The position numbers were made by a program, and so were the translations under genes. From contig NC_036459.1 of the NCBI RefSeq assembly GCF_002775205.1, positions 152,501 through 216,500 of the forward strand: DNA of 64,000 bases, read 5' to 3'. This DNA comes from Xiphophorus maculatus. Lineage: Eukaryota > Chordata > Actinopteri > Cyprinodontiformes > Poeciliidae. The notes beneath the pieces were generated by a model, which ran no database searches, was not told the origin of the DNA, and saw nothing but the letters and a program-made list of their open reading frames with translations. This document shows, piece by piece, positions 1-22,300 of the stretch; the stretch's first letter is position 1, and every line of letters starts with the position of its first letter.

Positions 1-918
1 ATGAGGACATGTCATCCATTCCCATTAACTGAAAACAGAACACCGCGCCGCGCTGATCCAACTGATCTCTCAGTTATTGGTTGATTATGTGAGATCCCGT
101 CACCATGGAAACTACGAGCCATTAGCTGGTTTAAATCTCTGCAGATTAATCCGGTTTAAAGTCATGTTTTAATTGAACTTATTGCTCTGACTCTGAAATG
201 AATATTTCATCCAGAATCAGGTTTGAATATTTTCAGGGTTTTATGAATTAGCAGCGCTGCCGACAGCTGATGGTTTCATCCAGGACTCGTCGCTGTTTCT
301 GTTGAGCTGTTAGCATGTCAGGACAGACAGCCTTCAGTCAGAGGACTCTTCAGATTCTCCCCGAGGCTGACTGCTACTGCAGACGGCAACAGTATCGCCG
401 CCCACAACTCTGAGTTACGACAACATTTAATTTTCTTGGAGTTAAAACATCAATAGGAAGTAGTGAAACCATGAAATGTAGCAGGACAACAATAGTGACC
501 AAGCTAAGAAATATAATAATAACAACAAACACTTGTAGGCCTATAGCTTTTTTATTTAATTTCCCTTTGGGAACAATAAAGTATTTATTTAATTTTTAAT
601 TTGTTATGATAATGATAATAATTGTAGTAACAATCCAATAGGTATAACAGCAAATATGAAATATACTACAGGCTATTATAAAAATATACTATAGAAATAA
701 TATAGTTATTCCGTATGTAAACATGCTGAGTTTTAAGAGTAAAATAAGAAACATATAAAGTTAATAAAAACTGTGAAACATTAAGGCTTTCAGGAACCAG
801 ATTCAGTCTGTCGCTGTGAATCGAAACAGGAATATGAAAAACATTTTATTCCTCATCTAAAATACATCGAACAACGGGAAAAAATCTGGACTTCTGGGTA
901 GATTATGAAATGGAGAAA

Positions 919-937
919 ACTACAGCTCCCATGATGC
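919..937 (+). promoter_or_regulatory. ZNF143/Staf-like promoter site
   Basis: ACTACAGCTCCCATGATGC closely matches the long ZNF143 (Staf) site ACTACAATTCCCAGAATGC known from many vertebrate housekeeping promoters. It lies about 190 bases upstream of the ing3 start codon. That it drives ing3 is inferred. Confidence 0.6.
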
Positions 938-982
938 AATAGCACGAAACCCCGCGAATCAAAATTCATTATTTTTTTCAAA

Positions 983-1014
983 CCAATCAGATGACAGGAG
1001 GCAATTGACGTCAT
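983..1014 (+). promoter_or_regulatory. CCAAT box and CRE (TGACGTCA) of the ing3 promoter
   Basis: CCAAT lies at 983-987, inside ACCAATCAG, the classic NF-Y form. A full palindromic CRE, TGACGTCA, lies at 1007-1014. The 20-base spacing between an NF-Y box and a CRE is common in TATA-less vertebrate promoters. Both lie about 120-150 bases upstream of the ing3 ATG. Confidence 0.6.
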
Positions 1015-1070
1015 GCGTTCCTGCTTCTATTTTTAGGGTCTTTTTTCTGAGCTAGTCCACGGCTGGAGGC

Positions 1071-1079
1071 GCCATCTTG
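1071..1079 (+). promoter_or_regulatory. YY1-like site in the ing3 5' UTR
   Basis: GCCATCTTG is the reverse form of the YY1 core (CAAGATGGC). It lies 50 bases before the ing3 ATG, where YY1 sites often sit just downstream of housekeeping transcription starts. Confidence 0.5.
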
Positions 1080-1128
1080 AAAGACGAATTTTGTCGATAA
1101 AAACGACTAAAAGGTTAAAAGCAGCAGG

Positions 1129-4100
1129 ATGTTGTATCTGGAGGACTACCTGGAGAGTGAGTACGGGGCTGTGGCTGAGCGGCTGCGGGGTTTTGGGGCT
1201 CAATAAGCGGTAGATGGATCGCATTTGGCGGTCGGACCGTTAACGTCCTGTTTTTCTCCTCCCGCAGTGATCGAGCAGCTTCCCATGGACCTCCGCGACA
1301 GGTTTACGGAAATGAGGGAGATGGACCTGCAGGTTCAGAGTACGGTCCACAAACACACACACACACACACACACCGTCTCACACACACACGGAGCCACGG
1401 TGTAACCCTCAGAGAGAACTTGAGTCAAAACAAGGGAGGTTTTAGTTAGCGCTGATACTAAGATTCAGCTTTTAAAACTAGCATTTTCTACAGGCTCTGT
1501 AGACCCAGCAGCGCCCCCGACCGACACACACCAGGAACTGCTGCAGCTGGTTTATACTCTAAATAAACATTTTTATTTATTCCTTGAAAACTCGGTTAGA
1601 ATAAAATGACAAAGATGGTGTCTTTAAAAGCTGTCAACCTTTTCAGTGATCTATTACAGTGGTTCTCAAACTTTTTTCAGTGATGTACCCCCTTAAAAAT
1701 ATATTTTTAGTCAAGTACCCCCTGACACGGGCAAAACATTTTTGGAATTAAAAAGAAGTACAGTGCTGTAAAATCACTGTCTGATTTATTAAAGCCAAAC
1801 AACTTATATCAGTGAACCTGACAAATACATCCATATTGCAAACATTGCATGGTTAATCAAAAAAGAAAAACAGAAGACGGTGACCACCAGGAAGGTATAA
1901 AACCAGTCAAACCGTTTTATTTTAAAGGATATTGAAACTAAATACTGAATATACAATTCAGTGCATGAACACACATTTATATTTTATCGAACTTTTTACA
2001 AAATAATTTTTCCCAAGACTTATTATGAGGAGCCTACTGATTTTTTAAAGATATTTTGAAAAGCTTCACGTACCCCCTGCAGTACCTCCACGTACCCCCA
2101 TTTGAGAACCACTGATCTATTACATAAATATCTGACTAAACATAAACTCCAGTCTGTTTTCCTGGGATTTTATGTGACAAAACAGCACAACATGGTGCAG
2201 AACTCTGACAGATATCACGCTTTTCAACATTTCTACAGAGAAAATCTGAAAAGTGTGGTGTGTGTTTGTATCCACCACAGCATGATGCCGCCACCACCTT
2301 GTTTGACCATGGGGAAGGTGTGTTCAGGGTGATGTGGGGTGTTGGTTTTCCTCCTCTCGGTGTTTGGATGTAGGTTAAAAAGTAGCAGAGCCTTCTTCTG
2401 CTAGCTTTGTCTCCTCCATGGCTTCCGTCTTCTGGATTTCTTTCATTGATTATTTTGTTCTTAGTAAATTGATTAACGGGTTCTACTGGATTTTCTTGCT
2501 AAATGGAGTCACTCTGTGTTGCTCTGTTACTTAAAATCACATTAAAAACCAGAAGAATTAAAGAGGAAATTAGGAAACAGTGAGGCAAATTTATTCTAGT
2601 TTGACCAGTTTTTAAAAGTATTGCCGTAAATCTTGTAATTAATAATCTAGCTTTAAAGCAAACTGAAAGTACAGGTACTCTCTCTTTAAATGACGCGTTT
2701 CTCACACTCAAGTTTTCTAAAACGAGAAGCTGCAGCTGGAAGAAACCCAGACAGGACCTCAGCTCCCCACTGTCACAACCTGAGTGGATGTTCTGCTGCC
2801 GCCAGAGCAGAACCCGTAGAATCCGAATGTGGTTGGTTCAGATCAACACGCTGCAGGTTCCGAGATGTTCTGCTGTTGGGATGGATGCTGTTCTCCCCAA
2901 TGGATCAACCGGTTCTGCCTGGTTCTCTTCAGAGCTTCTCTTCCTGTTTCAGACGCCACGGACCAGCTGGAGCAGAAGGTCACAGAGTTCTTCCTCAACG
3001 CCAAGAAGAACAAGCCGGAGTGGAGAGAGGAGCAGATGGAGATCATCAAGAAGGTGGGAGCAGCTGGACCCAGAACCTTCCAGATGTTCTGTTCTGGTGA
3101 ACGTCTGCTGTTCTTCTGTTTCAGGATTACTACAAAGCTCTGGAGGACGCTGATGAGAAGGTGCAGCTGGCCAATCAGATTTATGATCTGGTGAGATGTT
3201 CCGCTGATCTCCACTAATGGTGATCGGGCCTGGTTCTGACCGCCTAGCCCGGTTCTGTCAGTCCAGCTCAGCTTCTCGGCTTCCTGTCCTGTCTCTGTCC
3301 TCAGGTGGACCGGCACCTGCGGAAACTGGACCAGGAACTGGCCAAGTTTAAGATGGAGCTGGAGGCCGACAATGCTGGCATCACCGAGATCCTGGAGAGA
3401 CGTGAGTCCCCCGGTCCGACCCGTTCTGGCGGTCTGGGTTCTGGCGGTCCGGGTCGGCTGACTTGTTCTGCTTTTGTCCTCAGGGTCTCTGGAGATGGAC
3501 AGCCCGTCTCAGCCCGTCAACAACCACCACGTCCACTCCCACAGCAGCTCAGAGAGTGAGTCCAGCTGCCCGCCTGCAGGCCGGCTCTGGTTCCGGTTCT
3601 GACCGGTTCTGTTCTGTTCCAGAGAGGAAGTACAGCGCCCCGACCCACCACACCACCGAACACGTTCCAGAGAAGAAGTTCAAATCCGAAGCTCTGCTGT
3701 CCACACTCACGTCGGACGCTTCCAAGGAGAACACTCCAGGTAGGTTCTGCTCACCTGGACTGGACCCGGACCCAACCGGACCTTGGAACCTGCCCCTGTC
3801 CTGACTGTCCCTGTCACCTGCAGGTTGCCGTGCCAACAGCACGTCCTCGTCCACCAACAGCGTCTACAGTGTGAACCCATCCCAGCCGCTGGCGTCCTAC
3901 AGCCTGACCTCGCTGCCTGCCGGGCCCGGCGCCGGAGCCGGCGCCATCACCATGGCGGCAGCCCAGGCCGTCCAAGCCACGGCTCAGGTGACCAGCTGTC
4001 GGCATCTGGAGAAAAGACTAGAAACGATCAGCACTGATGATGATGCATGTTGTTTTTACCTGATCCCCGATCAGACACTCAACAACACGCCTCGCATTAT

Positions 4101-5305
4101 TGATGCCAACAGCTTGCCATAAGGCTTCCATATTTAATGGAGGTGCAGGTTGGACTGTCACAGAGCGATCAGGTCAACGATGCTACAGGCTAGCACAACC
4201 TGCACCGAGACTTTAACTATACACCTAGCTTAACCCGTCTGAGCAATCGCCGTTTGCTGTTAAACATAAACAGACGACACTTAGCCTGGTGGGGGTAAGA
4301 GGAGTCTGGCAGCCCATCAGGCTGATGATCCACAGAGGAAACCTGTTAGCAGTTAGCATTGGGAGGTCAGTGAGTTCATTGACAGTTTGAACAATTATAT
4401 GGAAAAACATTTTTATAAAAGTTACAAACTGGAGCCTTAAAAAGCATCAGGCCTTCAAGTTTAAACTGAAAGTCTTTTCTGACATTAAACTCAGTAAAGT
4501 CGAGTGTTGAATTGGTTCTGACTGGTTCTGGTTCCCAGATGAAAGAGGGCCGACGGACCTCCAGCCTGAAGGCGAGCTACGAGGCGATCAAGAACAACGA
4601 CTTCCAGCTGGGTCGGGAGTTCTCTTTGACCCGGGAGAATTCGGGCTACTCTTCATCGGCGCTGGCCTCCACCTTGACCCAGAACCTGACCCCCAGCGCC
4701 GCCTCCGACTCCCGCGGACGCAAGTCCAAGTAAGGCCCCCGCCACACCAGGACGAGTCTGACCAGGTCTGACCGGGTCTAATCGGGTTGCCTGTTCTGGT
4801 TCCAGGAGCTCCATCAAGTCTTCCAACCACCAATCGTCTTCGTCGTCCTCCTCTTCCTCGCTGTCTTCCTGCTCGTCTTCGTCGGCGCTGGCCCAGGAGC
4901 TTTCCCAGCAGGCCGCGGTTCTGCCGGAAGCCGACGCCAACAGCCAGGTGGACTGGACCTACGACCCCAATGAGCCGCGCTACTGCATCTGCAACCAGGT
5001 AGGTTGGCGGCCCGCACGTTCTGGTTCTGCTCTGGTTCTGCTCTGGTCTAACTGGATCCGTCTGCTGCAGGTTTCCTATGGAGAGATGGTCGGTTGTGAC
5101 AACACAGATGTGAGTATCCAGATGTTCAGCTTTTTGACCCAGTTGCCTGGCTGGTTCTGACCCAGTCCTCACCCGGTTCTGTCTCCAGTGCCCCATTGAG
5201 TGGTTCCACTATGGCTGCGTGGGCCTGACCGAGGCACCCAAAGGGAAGTGGTTCTGCCCCCAGTGCACGGCTGCCATGAAGAGGAGGGGCAGCCGCCACA
5301 AATAG
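1129..5305 (+). CDS. ing3: Inhibitor of growth protein 3 (12 exons)
   Basis: ING3 is the PHD-finger subunit of the NuA4/TIP60 histone acetyltransferase; its PHD finger reads H3K4 trimethylation in the nucleus. Exons: 1129-1156, 1268-1339, 2953-3053, 3125-3190, 3305-3401, 3484-3555, 3623-3739, 3824-3987, 4539-4729, 4806-4998, 5071-5109, 5189-5305. They join in phase to 418 residues, about the length of human ING3. The protein begins [18 protein letters not shown] and has the N-terminal ING coiled region (about 1-105), a Ser-rich low-complexity stretch in exon 10, and a C-terminal PHD finger. The zinc ligands read as Cys363, Cys365, Cys376, Cys381, His387, Cys390, Cys403 and Cys406, with the aromatic residues Tyr362 and Trp385. 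The end RRGSRHK also matches the family. Promoter motifs lie just upstream and cped1 follows on the same strand. Confidence 0.97.
1340..2952 (+). other. ing3 intron 2
   Basis: This 1.6 kb intron holds a short (CA)n run at about 1353-1373 and a hAT-type element (1657-2114, listed separately). Nothing else was recognised. The donor is GTACGG and the acceptor follows TTCCTGTTTCAG. Confidence 0.8.
1657..2114. mobile_element. Non-autonomous hAT element with 8-bp target duplication
   Basis: The element starts CAGTGGTTCTCAAA and ends TTTGAGAACCACTG, a perfect 14-bp terminal inverted repeat. It is flanked on both sides by ATCTATTA (1649-1656 and 2115-2122), the 8-bp target duplication typical of hAT transposons. 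Subterminal GTACCCCC repeats occur at both ends. At 458 bp with no ORF it must have been moved by a transposase from elsewhere. Confidence 0.9.
3988..4538 (+). other. ing3 intron 8
   Basis: This 551-base intron has no gene. Its 3' part, about 4376-4440, resembles in reverse the end of the palindromic element in wnt16 intron 3 (a run like ACTTTTATAAAAATGTTTTT followed by AACTGTCA), so it may hold a decayed copy. Confidence 0.45.
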
Positions 5306-6119
5306 ACCAATCACAGGTCAGGAGCTGTGACATCATCAGTGGCCAGGGTTCTGCCTCTGCTCTGGTTCTGATCCGATTTCTCTTTCTCTGCAGTTTGGAC
5401 TGTTTCCCATCAGACTTTGCTCCCTCACTGCAACTAAAAAAACTACAAACTCTACTGGACTACAACTATGGAGGCCTCTGTGGTTCAAATGGACAGTTTC
5501 TGAATGTAGTGTGTGTGTGTGTGTGTGTGTGGTAAATAAACTGAGGATGTTTTCTATCTGCTGCTTCTTCTGGTGTTTGATGCTGTGACGGTGGAACCTG
5601 TTAGCGAGGAAACAGCGCCCCCGTGCGGACGATGCCTTAATGTGAAAAGTTTGAACGACATCAGGAGGAAACTGAGTTTAAATAAAACCTTTTGAAATTA
5701 AAAGCCAGACATAAAACATTTGACCAGGATCAATAAATCTAAATATTTCTAGAATAACGGAACCAACCGGACTTTGTCCGGTTCTGGTTCTGGTCTTTAG
5801 GTCATAAGAAACAGAACCAAAAATCCGTTTGTCTCTTTAACCAGCCGCTTGTGTTCCAGAAATAACTCCTTCGGGAGGAAGAGGAGGTGCGGACCTCCTG
5901 AATCTGCTGCTGTTGTTAGAAAGTTCAGAGGAAGAGTGAAACCCGAGCTGCTCCTCCTCCTCCTGCTGGACTAACTGGAACCAGATGGTGAAGCTCCAGC
6001 TTGTTTTCCCAGAACTGCGGCGGCTCCAGCCCGGACCCAGCGAGCGGAGACCCGGACCTCCTGGATGAAGCTGCTGCTCTTCCTCGCCAGGTGGAGGTGA
6101 GGAAGTGAAGCCGCTCCTC
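5306..6119. other. ing3 3' UTR and ing3-cped1 intergenic region
   Basis: ing3's 3' UTR includes a (TG)n run at about 5508-5531 and a canonical AATAAA at 5535-5540. No separate gene was seen in the remaining 580 bases, which must hold the cped1 promoter and 5' UTR. The genes are tandem, with about 0.6 kb between the poly(A) signal and the next start codon. Confidence 0.7.
5535..5540 (+). terminator. Poly(A) signal of ing3
   Basis: AATAAA lies 230 bases past the ing3 stop codon, right after a (TG)n run that could add a GT-rich element. Confidence 0.65.
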
Positions 6120-18138
<12,019 letters not shown>

Positions 18139-19388
18139 GACTCGCCTGTCTCCTCCGGGTCAGCACCGCCGGGTTCTGCCGGGTCGGCGTTCGCTTCACT
18201 GATGTTCCGGGATGAACATGGAAGTCCAACTGACTAGGAAGGGAACTGTATCCGGAAAAACTTCTGGTTTGACGAGGAGGATGCAGAAAAATCCCCAAAT
18301 AATCTGAGAAACTCAAAATATTCCCAGAAACTTAATTTGGTAAAAATTCCCCTGATGGGAAGTTTCACATTCCCTACAAGATTCCCACATCCAATAGAAA
18401 CTTTTCCCAGATTTTCCATCCAGACTTTTCTAGGTTTTCCAGGCATTGAGCAGGCAGCTGCCGGATTTAACCTGGAGGAACATCGGACCGATCCGGGTCG
18501 CTGCAGAACCAAATCCAGTAAAGGAATTCTGGTGGAATCAGATTTTCCATCTGCTGGGAATGAATCTGGAATTCCGATCCGGAACCTGACCCAGAGTTCC
18601 AGAACCGCTGTCATTTCATCCAGGTTCCATCAAACCCGACCGGATGCTCATCAGAACTCTCAACCGGGTTCTCCTGGTTCCTGGTTCTGTCCAGCATGGA
18701 CTTAGAACTCAGTGATTTGGACCGGCCCGGTTCTGAAGGTCTCCAGCTTCCAGAACCAGCAGCTGCTCCAAGTCCAAATAACTGAGCGAGGAGCGGACAT
18801 GTGACACGTCTGGTTCTGGTCGGATTGGACCTTTTGGTTCCGTTTTATTTTCCTACAGATGATTCTGCTGCTGTGCGGTTCTGTTCAGCCCACCTGCGGT
18901 TCCGGTTCTGTTCATGGATCTGAGCTTCCTCTGATGCTAATAAAGTTTTTATTCTCTTATTTTTTTTAGTTACTCAATTTATTTAATCAGAACCGAACCG
19001 GCCCAGTTTCTGCAGACTCGGTTCGGTCCGGAACTGGCCAGGCCCCGGTAGGCAGAACCAGGGGTACTTTCTATGAGGTCAGGGTTGCCATGGTTACCAG
19101 AACCTCCTGGTTTCTTCCTCCGGACGTTTCGGAACCAGTGGCACTCGATCCAGTTTCCCTCCCACCCGGTGCCAGGCGGTTCTGGAGGGTTCTGGAGAAC
19201 CGGGATGTTTTCCTGCTCTGTTTGCTCCGCAGCTTCAGGATCAGCCTCTGACGTCACGCCGCTGCGCTGGTCCAATCAGCAGCGTCCTGGACCGGGTCTG
19301 GGTCCGGTCCGCCGCGCCTGGAACCGCAGAGGGAAGCGGCGGTGGCGGAACCGGGATGATCCGCAGAACCGGGCGGTTCTGGTGAGGG
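18139..19388. other. cped1 3' UTR and cped1-wnt16 intergenic region
   Basis: AATAAA at 18939-18944 fits the end of the cped1 mRNA, giving a 3' UTR of about 0.8 kb. The rest, about 440 bases, must hold the wnt16 promoter. It is GC-rich near the wnt16 start. No further gene was seen. Confidence 0.65.
18939..18944 (+). terminator. Poly(A) signal of cped1
   Basis: AATAAAG is followed by a T-rich run (TTTTTATTCTCTTATTTTTT), a typical cleavage-site context. It is the first AATAAA seen after the cped1 stop. Confidence 0.65.
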
Positions 19389-22300
19389 ATGGAGACCCGG
19401 AGTTCTGGAGTCCGACCCATGTTCGGTCTGGTTCTGCTGCTGGTCTGGGTCAGCCCGCCGAGCTGCCGGGCCAGCTGGATGTGAGTACCGAACCGAACCG
19501 GATCAAGCAGCACCGCAGCTCTGTCCGAACTTTTTATCAGCACCAGAACCCGGTCTGAGGTCCAGTTTTATCCAACTAACCAGAACCGCTACTGGTTTCG
19601 GTTCCACCTGTCCGGATGGGTCCGGCTGAGCCCATCTCTGTGGTTCCGAGTGAACCTGGTCCCCGACCATACCGAACTGTTCGGAACCAGATGGGTTTGC
19701 GTGTGACTGTAATTTACTGAGGTTCTGGAGATTCTCACAAGAATAATCCGAACCGGACTTTTAGCTGAGGAGAACCTTTCCCGGACCGGTTCGGATTGAG
19801 TTCAATCTGGAGAACAGAACCGAGGTTCCGATCAGATCCACTGTGCGTTTTTTAGATGGTAAACTCTCGCGGTTCTGATCTTCTGGACCGGGTCGGCTAG
19901 ACTCAGCTGCTTCATGTCAGAATTAAACAGACGTGGTTCCGTTGATCAGAACCCGTCCGAACCGAGCCTGCAGCCTCTGAGCGCTAACTGGCCGCTGCCC
20001 TCCACAGGTGGCTGGGCGTGACGTCCGGCGGTGACCCGGTTCTGAGCGGCCGGCAGCGGGCCGTGTGCCGCGGGAAGCCCTTCCTGCTGCCCGGCGTGCG
20101 GGACGGAGCCCGGCTGGCCGTGGCGGAGTGTCGGAACCAGTTCCGACTGGAGCGCTGGAACTGCTCCACGACCCGGAACCCTGCGGCCGTGTTCGGCCAC
20201 GAACTGACGAGCGGTGAGTTCTGCTGCACGGTTCTGCAGCTCCTAACTGGACTCTGTGTGTTTTAGTTCTGGTTCCAGGCGGTCAGACCCAACATCCAGA
20301 ACCAAAGGTTCTACAGAATTCAGCATGTTTTCCTGGTCCCGTTTAGTTAAAGTCCTGCTGGTTCCGACGCGCAGCAGGTTAGAAACTAAATGTTTAGTTC
20401 TGGTTCTGACGGGTCCACATGGTACCGAAACAGCAGCTGCATGAAACGTCTGACTGGGCCCAGTCTGCCCCCTAGAGGCCAAACGGAGGAGCTGCATGTT
20501 TATTACCGGAACATCCTGGATTATATCCGATTAAATCTCTGAGTTTTTCCTTCAGCAGGGAGGAGCCAGGAGGTCAAAGGTTACCTGGAATTCTGACTGG
20601 TAGGGATCATGTGTCCTTTGGTTGCAGAGGAAGTGATGTCAGAACGTCTCCATCCCGCAGGAACCAAGGAGACGGCGTTCATCTACGCAGTGATGGCGGC
20701 GGGTCTGGTCCACTCCATCACCCGGTCCTGCAGCCAGGGCAATATGACGGAGTGCGGCTGCGACGCCCGGCTGCGCGGCGGCGGCGGCACGGCGGCGGAG
20801 GAGGAGGGCTGGCACTGGGGCGGCTGCTCGGACCACATCCGGTTCGGAACCTGGTTCAGCCGGAGGTTCATGGACGTCGTGGAGAAGAACTCGTCAATGG
20901 ACCGAGTCGGGTTCACGCTCGGCACCATGAACCAGCACAACGCTGAAGTCGGACGGCAGGTGAGGGCATCCTGACCTCTGACCTCAGTAGACCCCTTCAG
21001 AGAAAAACTCGCTCTGCTGCCAGAACCGGTCGGAGCGGGTCCGGTTTACAAGACCAGGGAGGAACCGAGCCAGCAGCTGCTCAGAATGTTCCTGTAAGGT
21101 TTTTCCACCAAAGTGGGTGAAGATCCGTTTTCCAGAACCAGAACCGGGCAGCAGCTCCGGTCAGGGAAGATTTTCTGAGCCGGAGATCCAGGAATGTTCT
21201 CCCTAAAGCTGAAAGTCTTTTATTCATTAAGATCCTTAACTTCCACAAGAGGCACTTTAAACTGGACCTCTGGCAGAACCTGGAACCTGGACTGCATCTC
21301 TAGGAACCTGCTGGGGCCAAACCAGCTCTGCTTCTGTTCTTCACTGGGAGATGAAACCTGGGATCCGCTGGGATCCCCTGGGATCCGCTGGCATCCGAGG
21401 TTCCAGTAGTCATCCTAAAACCAGACGTTCAATCAGGTCACTGCCAGGGCCGCTGCCAGGAATCTGGGGCCCCATGACAAAATATTAAATTGGGCACCTC
21501 CACCAGCTGCTGTTCCAGTTTCCTGAGTTTATCTGAACCATCAAAAGCGTCACAATTGGGCGTGCCGTGGTGGCGTGCCGTGGTGGCGTAGCGGTTAGCG
21601 CGACCCATATTTGGAGGCCTCGACGCGGCCGTCGCGGGTTCGACTCCCGGATCCTGCGGCATTTGCTGCATGTCTTCCCTCCTCTCCTTCCCCGTTTCCT
21701 GTCAGCCTACTTTGGTAAAAAGGGGCACTAGAGCCACAATAAAAACCCTGGAGGGGGGAAAGCGTCACAATTTTAAAGTCTTGCTTTCTTTGGTCCAGTA
21801 CTGATAACTAGCACAATATTTACTGCTCATGAATTTTACATCCAACAGTCCACATAGTTAGCAGTAGGTTCCTTCATTTGTTCTATTAGTTTTAGAGACT
21901 GAAATGTTTCCCCACCAGCAACAGTCAGAGGCAACATGCAAAATATACACGAAGCATCCAGACTTCTAAAAAATGTTATATTGTTGCATTTTATTCAAGC
22001 TGCAGTTTATAACTTTAATAAAAAATATGTTTTCTCCATAATTGTTAAAACTGTCACCATGTCAGATAATCTGTGAAAACAATCAATCTCCTCCACCTGA
22101 ACTATTACTGGTTAAAGTAAAGCAACGTTCCGACCAAAACAACCAATCAGAACCAGGAGGAGGGTCCTAGTGCTGTCAATCAACTCATTCACTCGCTGCT
22201 AAATATGCTAATGGTGGAAAAACAACTTATCATTACAGGAAAAATGTTTATCTGCTGTCATTGGTAGCTATGCTAACTAGACTAAGCATTCACAACAGGC

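Larger units (their letters stand above)
1..1128. other. Upstream flank and promoter region of ing3
   Basis: No coding region could be supported here. The first 850 bases are AT-rich and without clear features. Around 550-600 there is a short run resembling the tail of a fish retroposon (TTTCCCTTTGGGAACAATAA). The last 220 bases carry a group of promoter-type motifs, listed separately, and lead into the ing3 start. The gene to the left is not visible. Confidence 0.6.

Noticed and set aside
4588-5196. 202-codon Arg-rich minus-strand ORF
   Set aside because: It is the antisense of ing3 exons 9-12. The low-complexity Arg/Gly content mirrors the Ser-rich + strand exon.
21580-21660. A functional tRNA gene
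   Set aside because: A and B boxes are present, but the acceptor and anticodon stems are not convincing, and the flanking 14-bp duplications show a SINE insertion.
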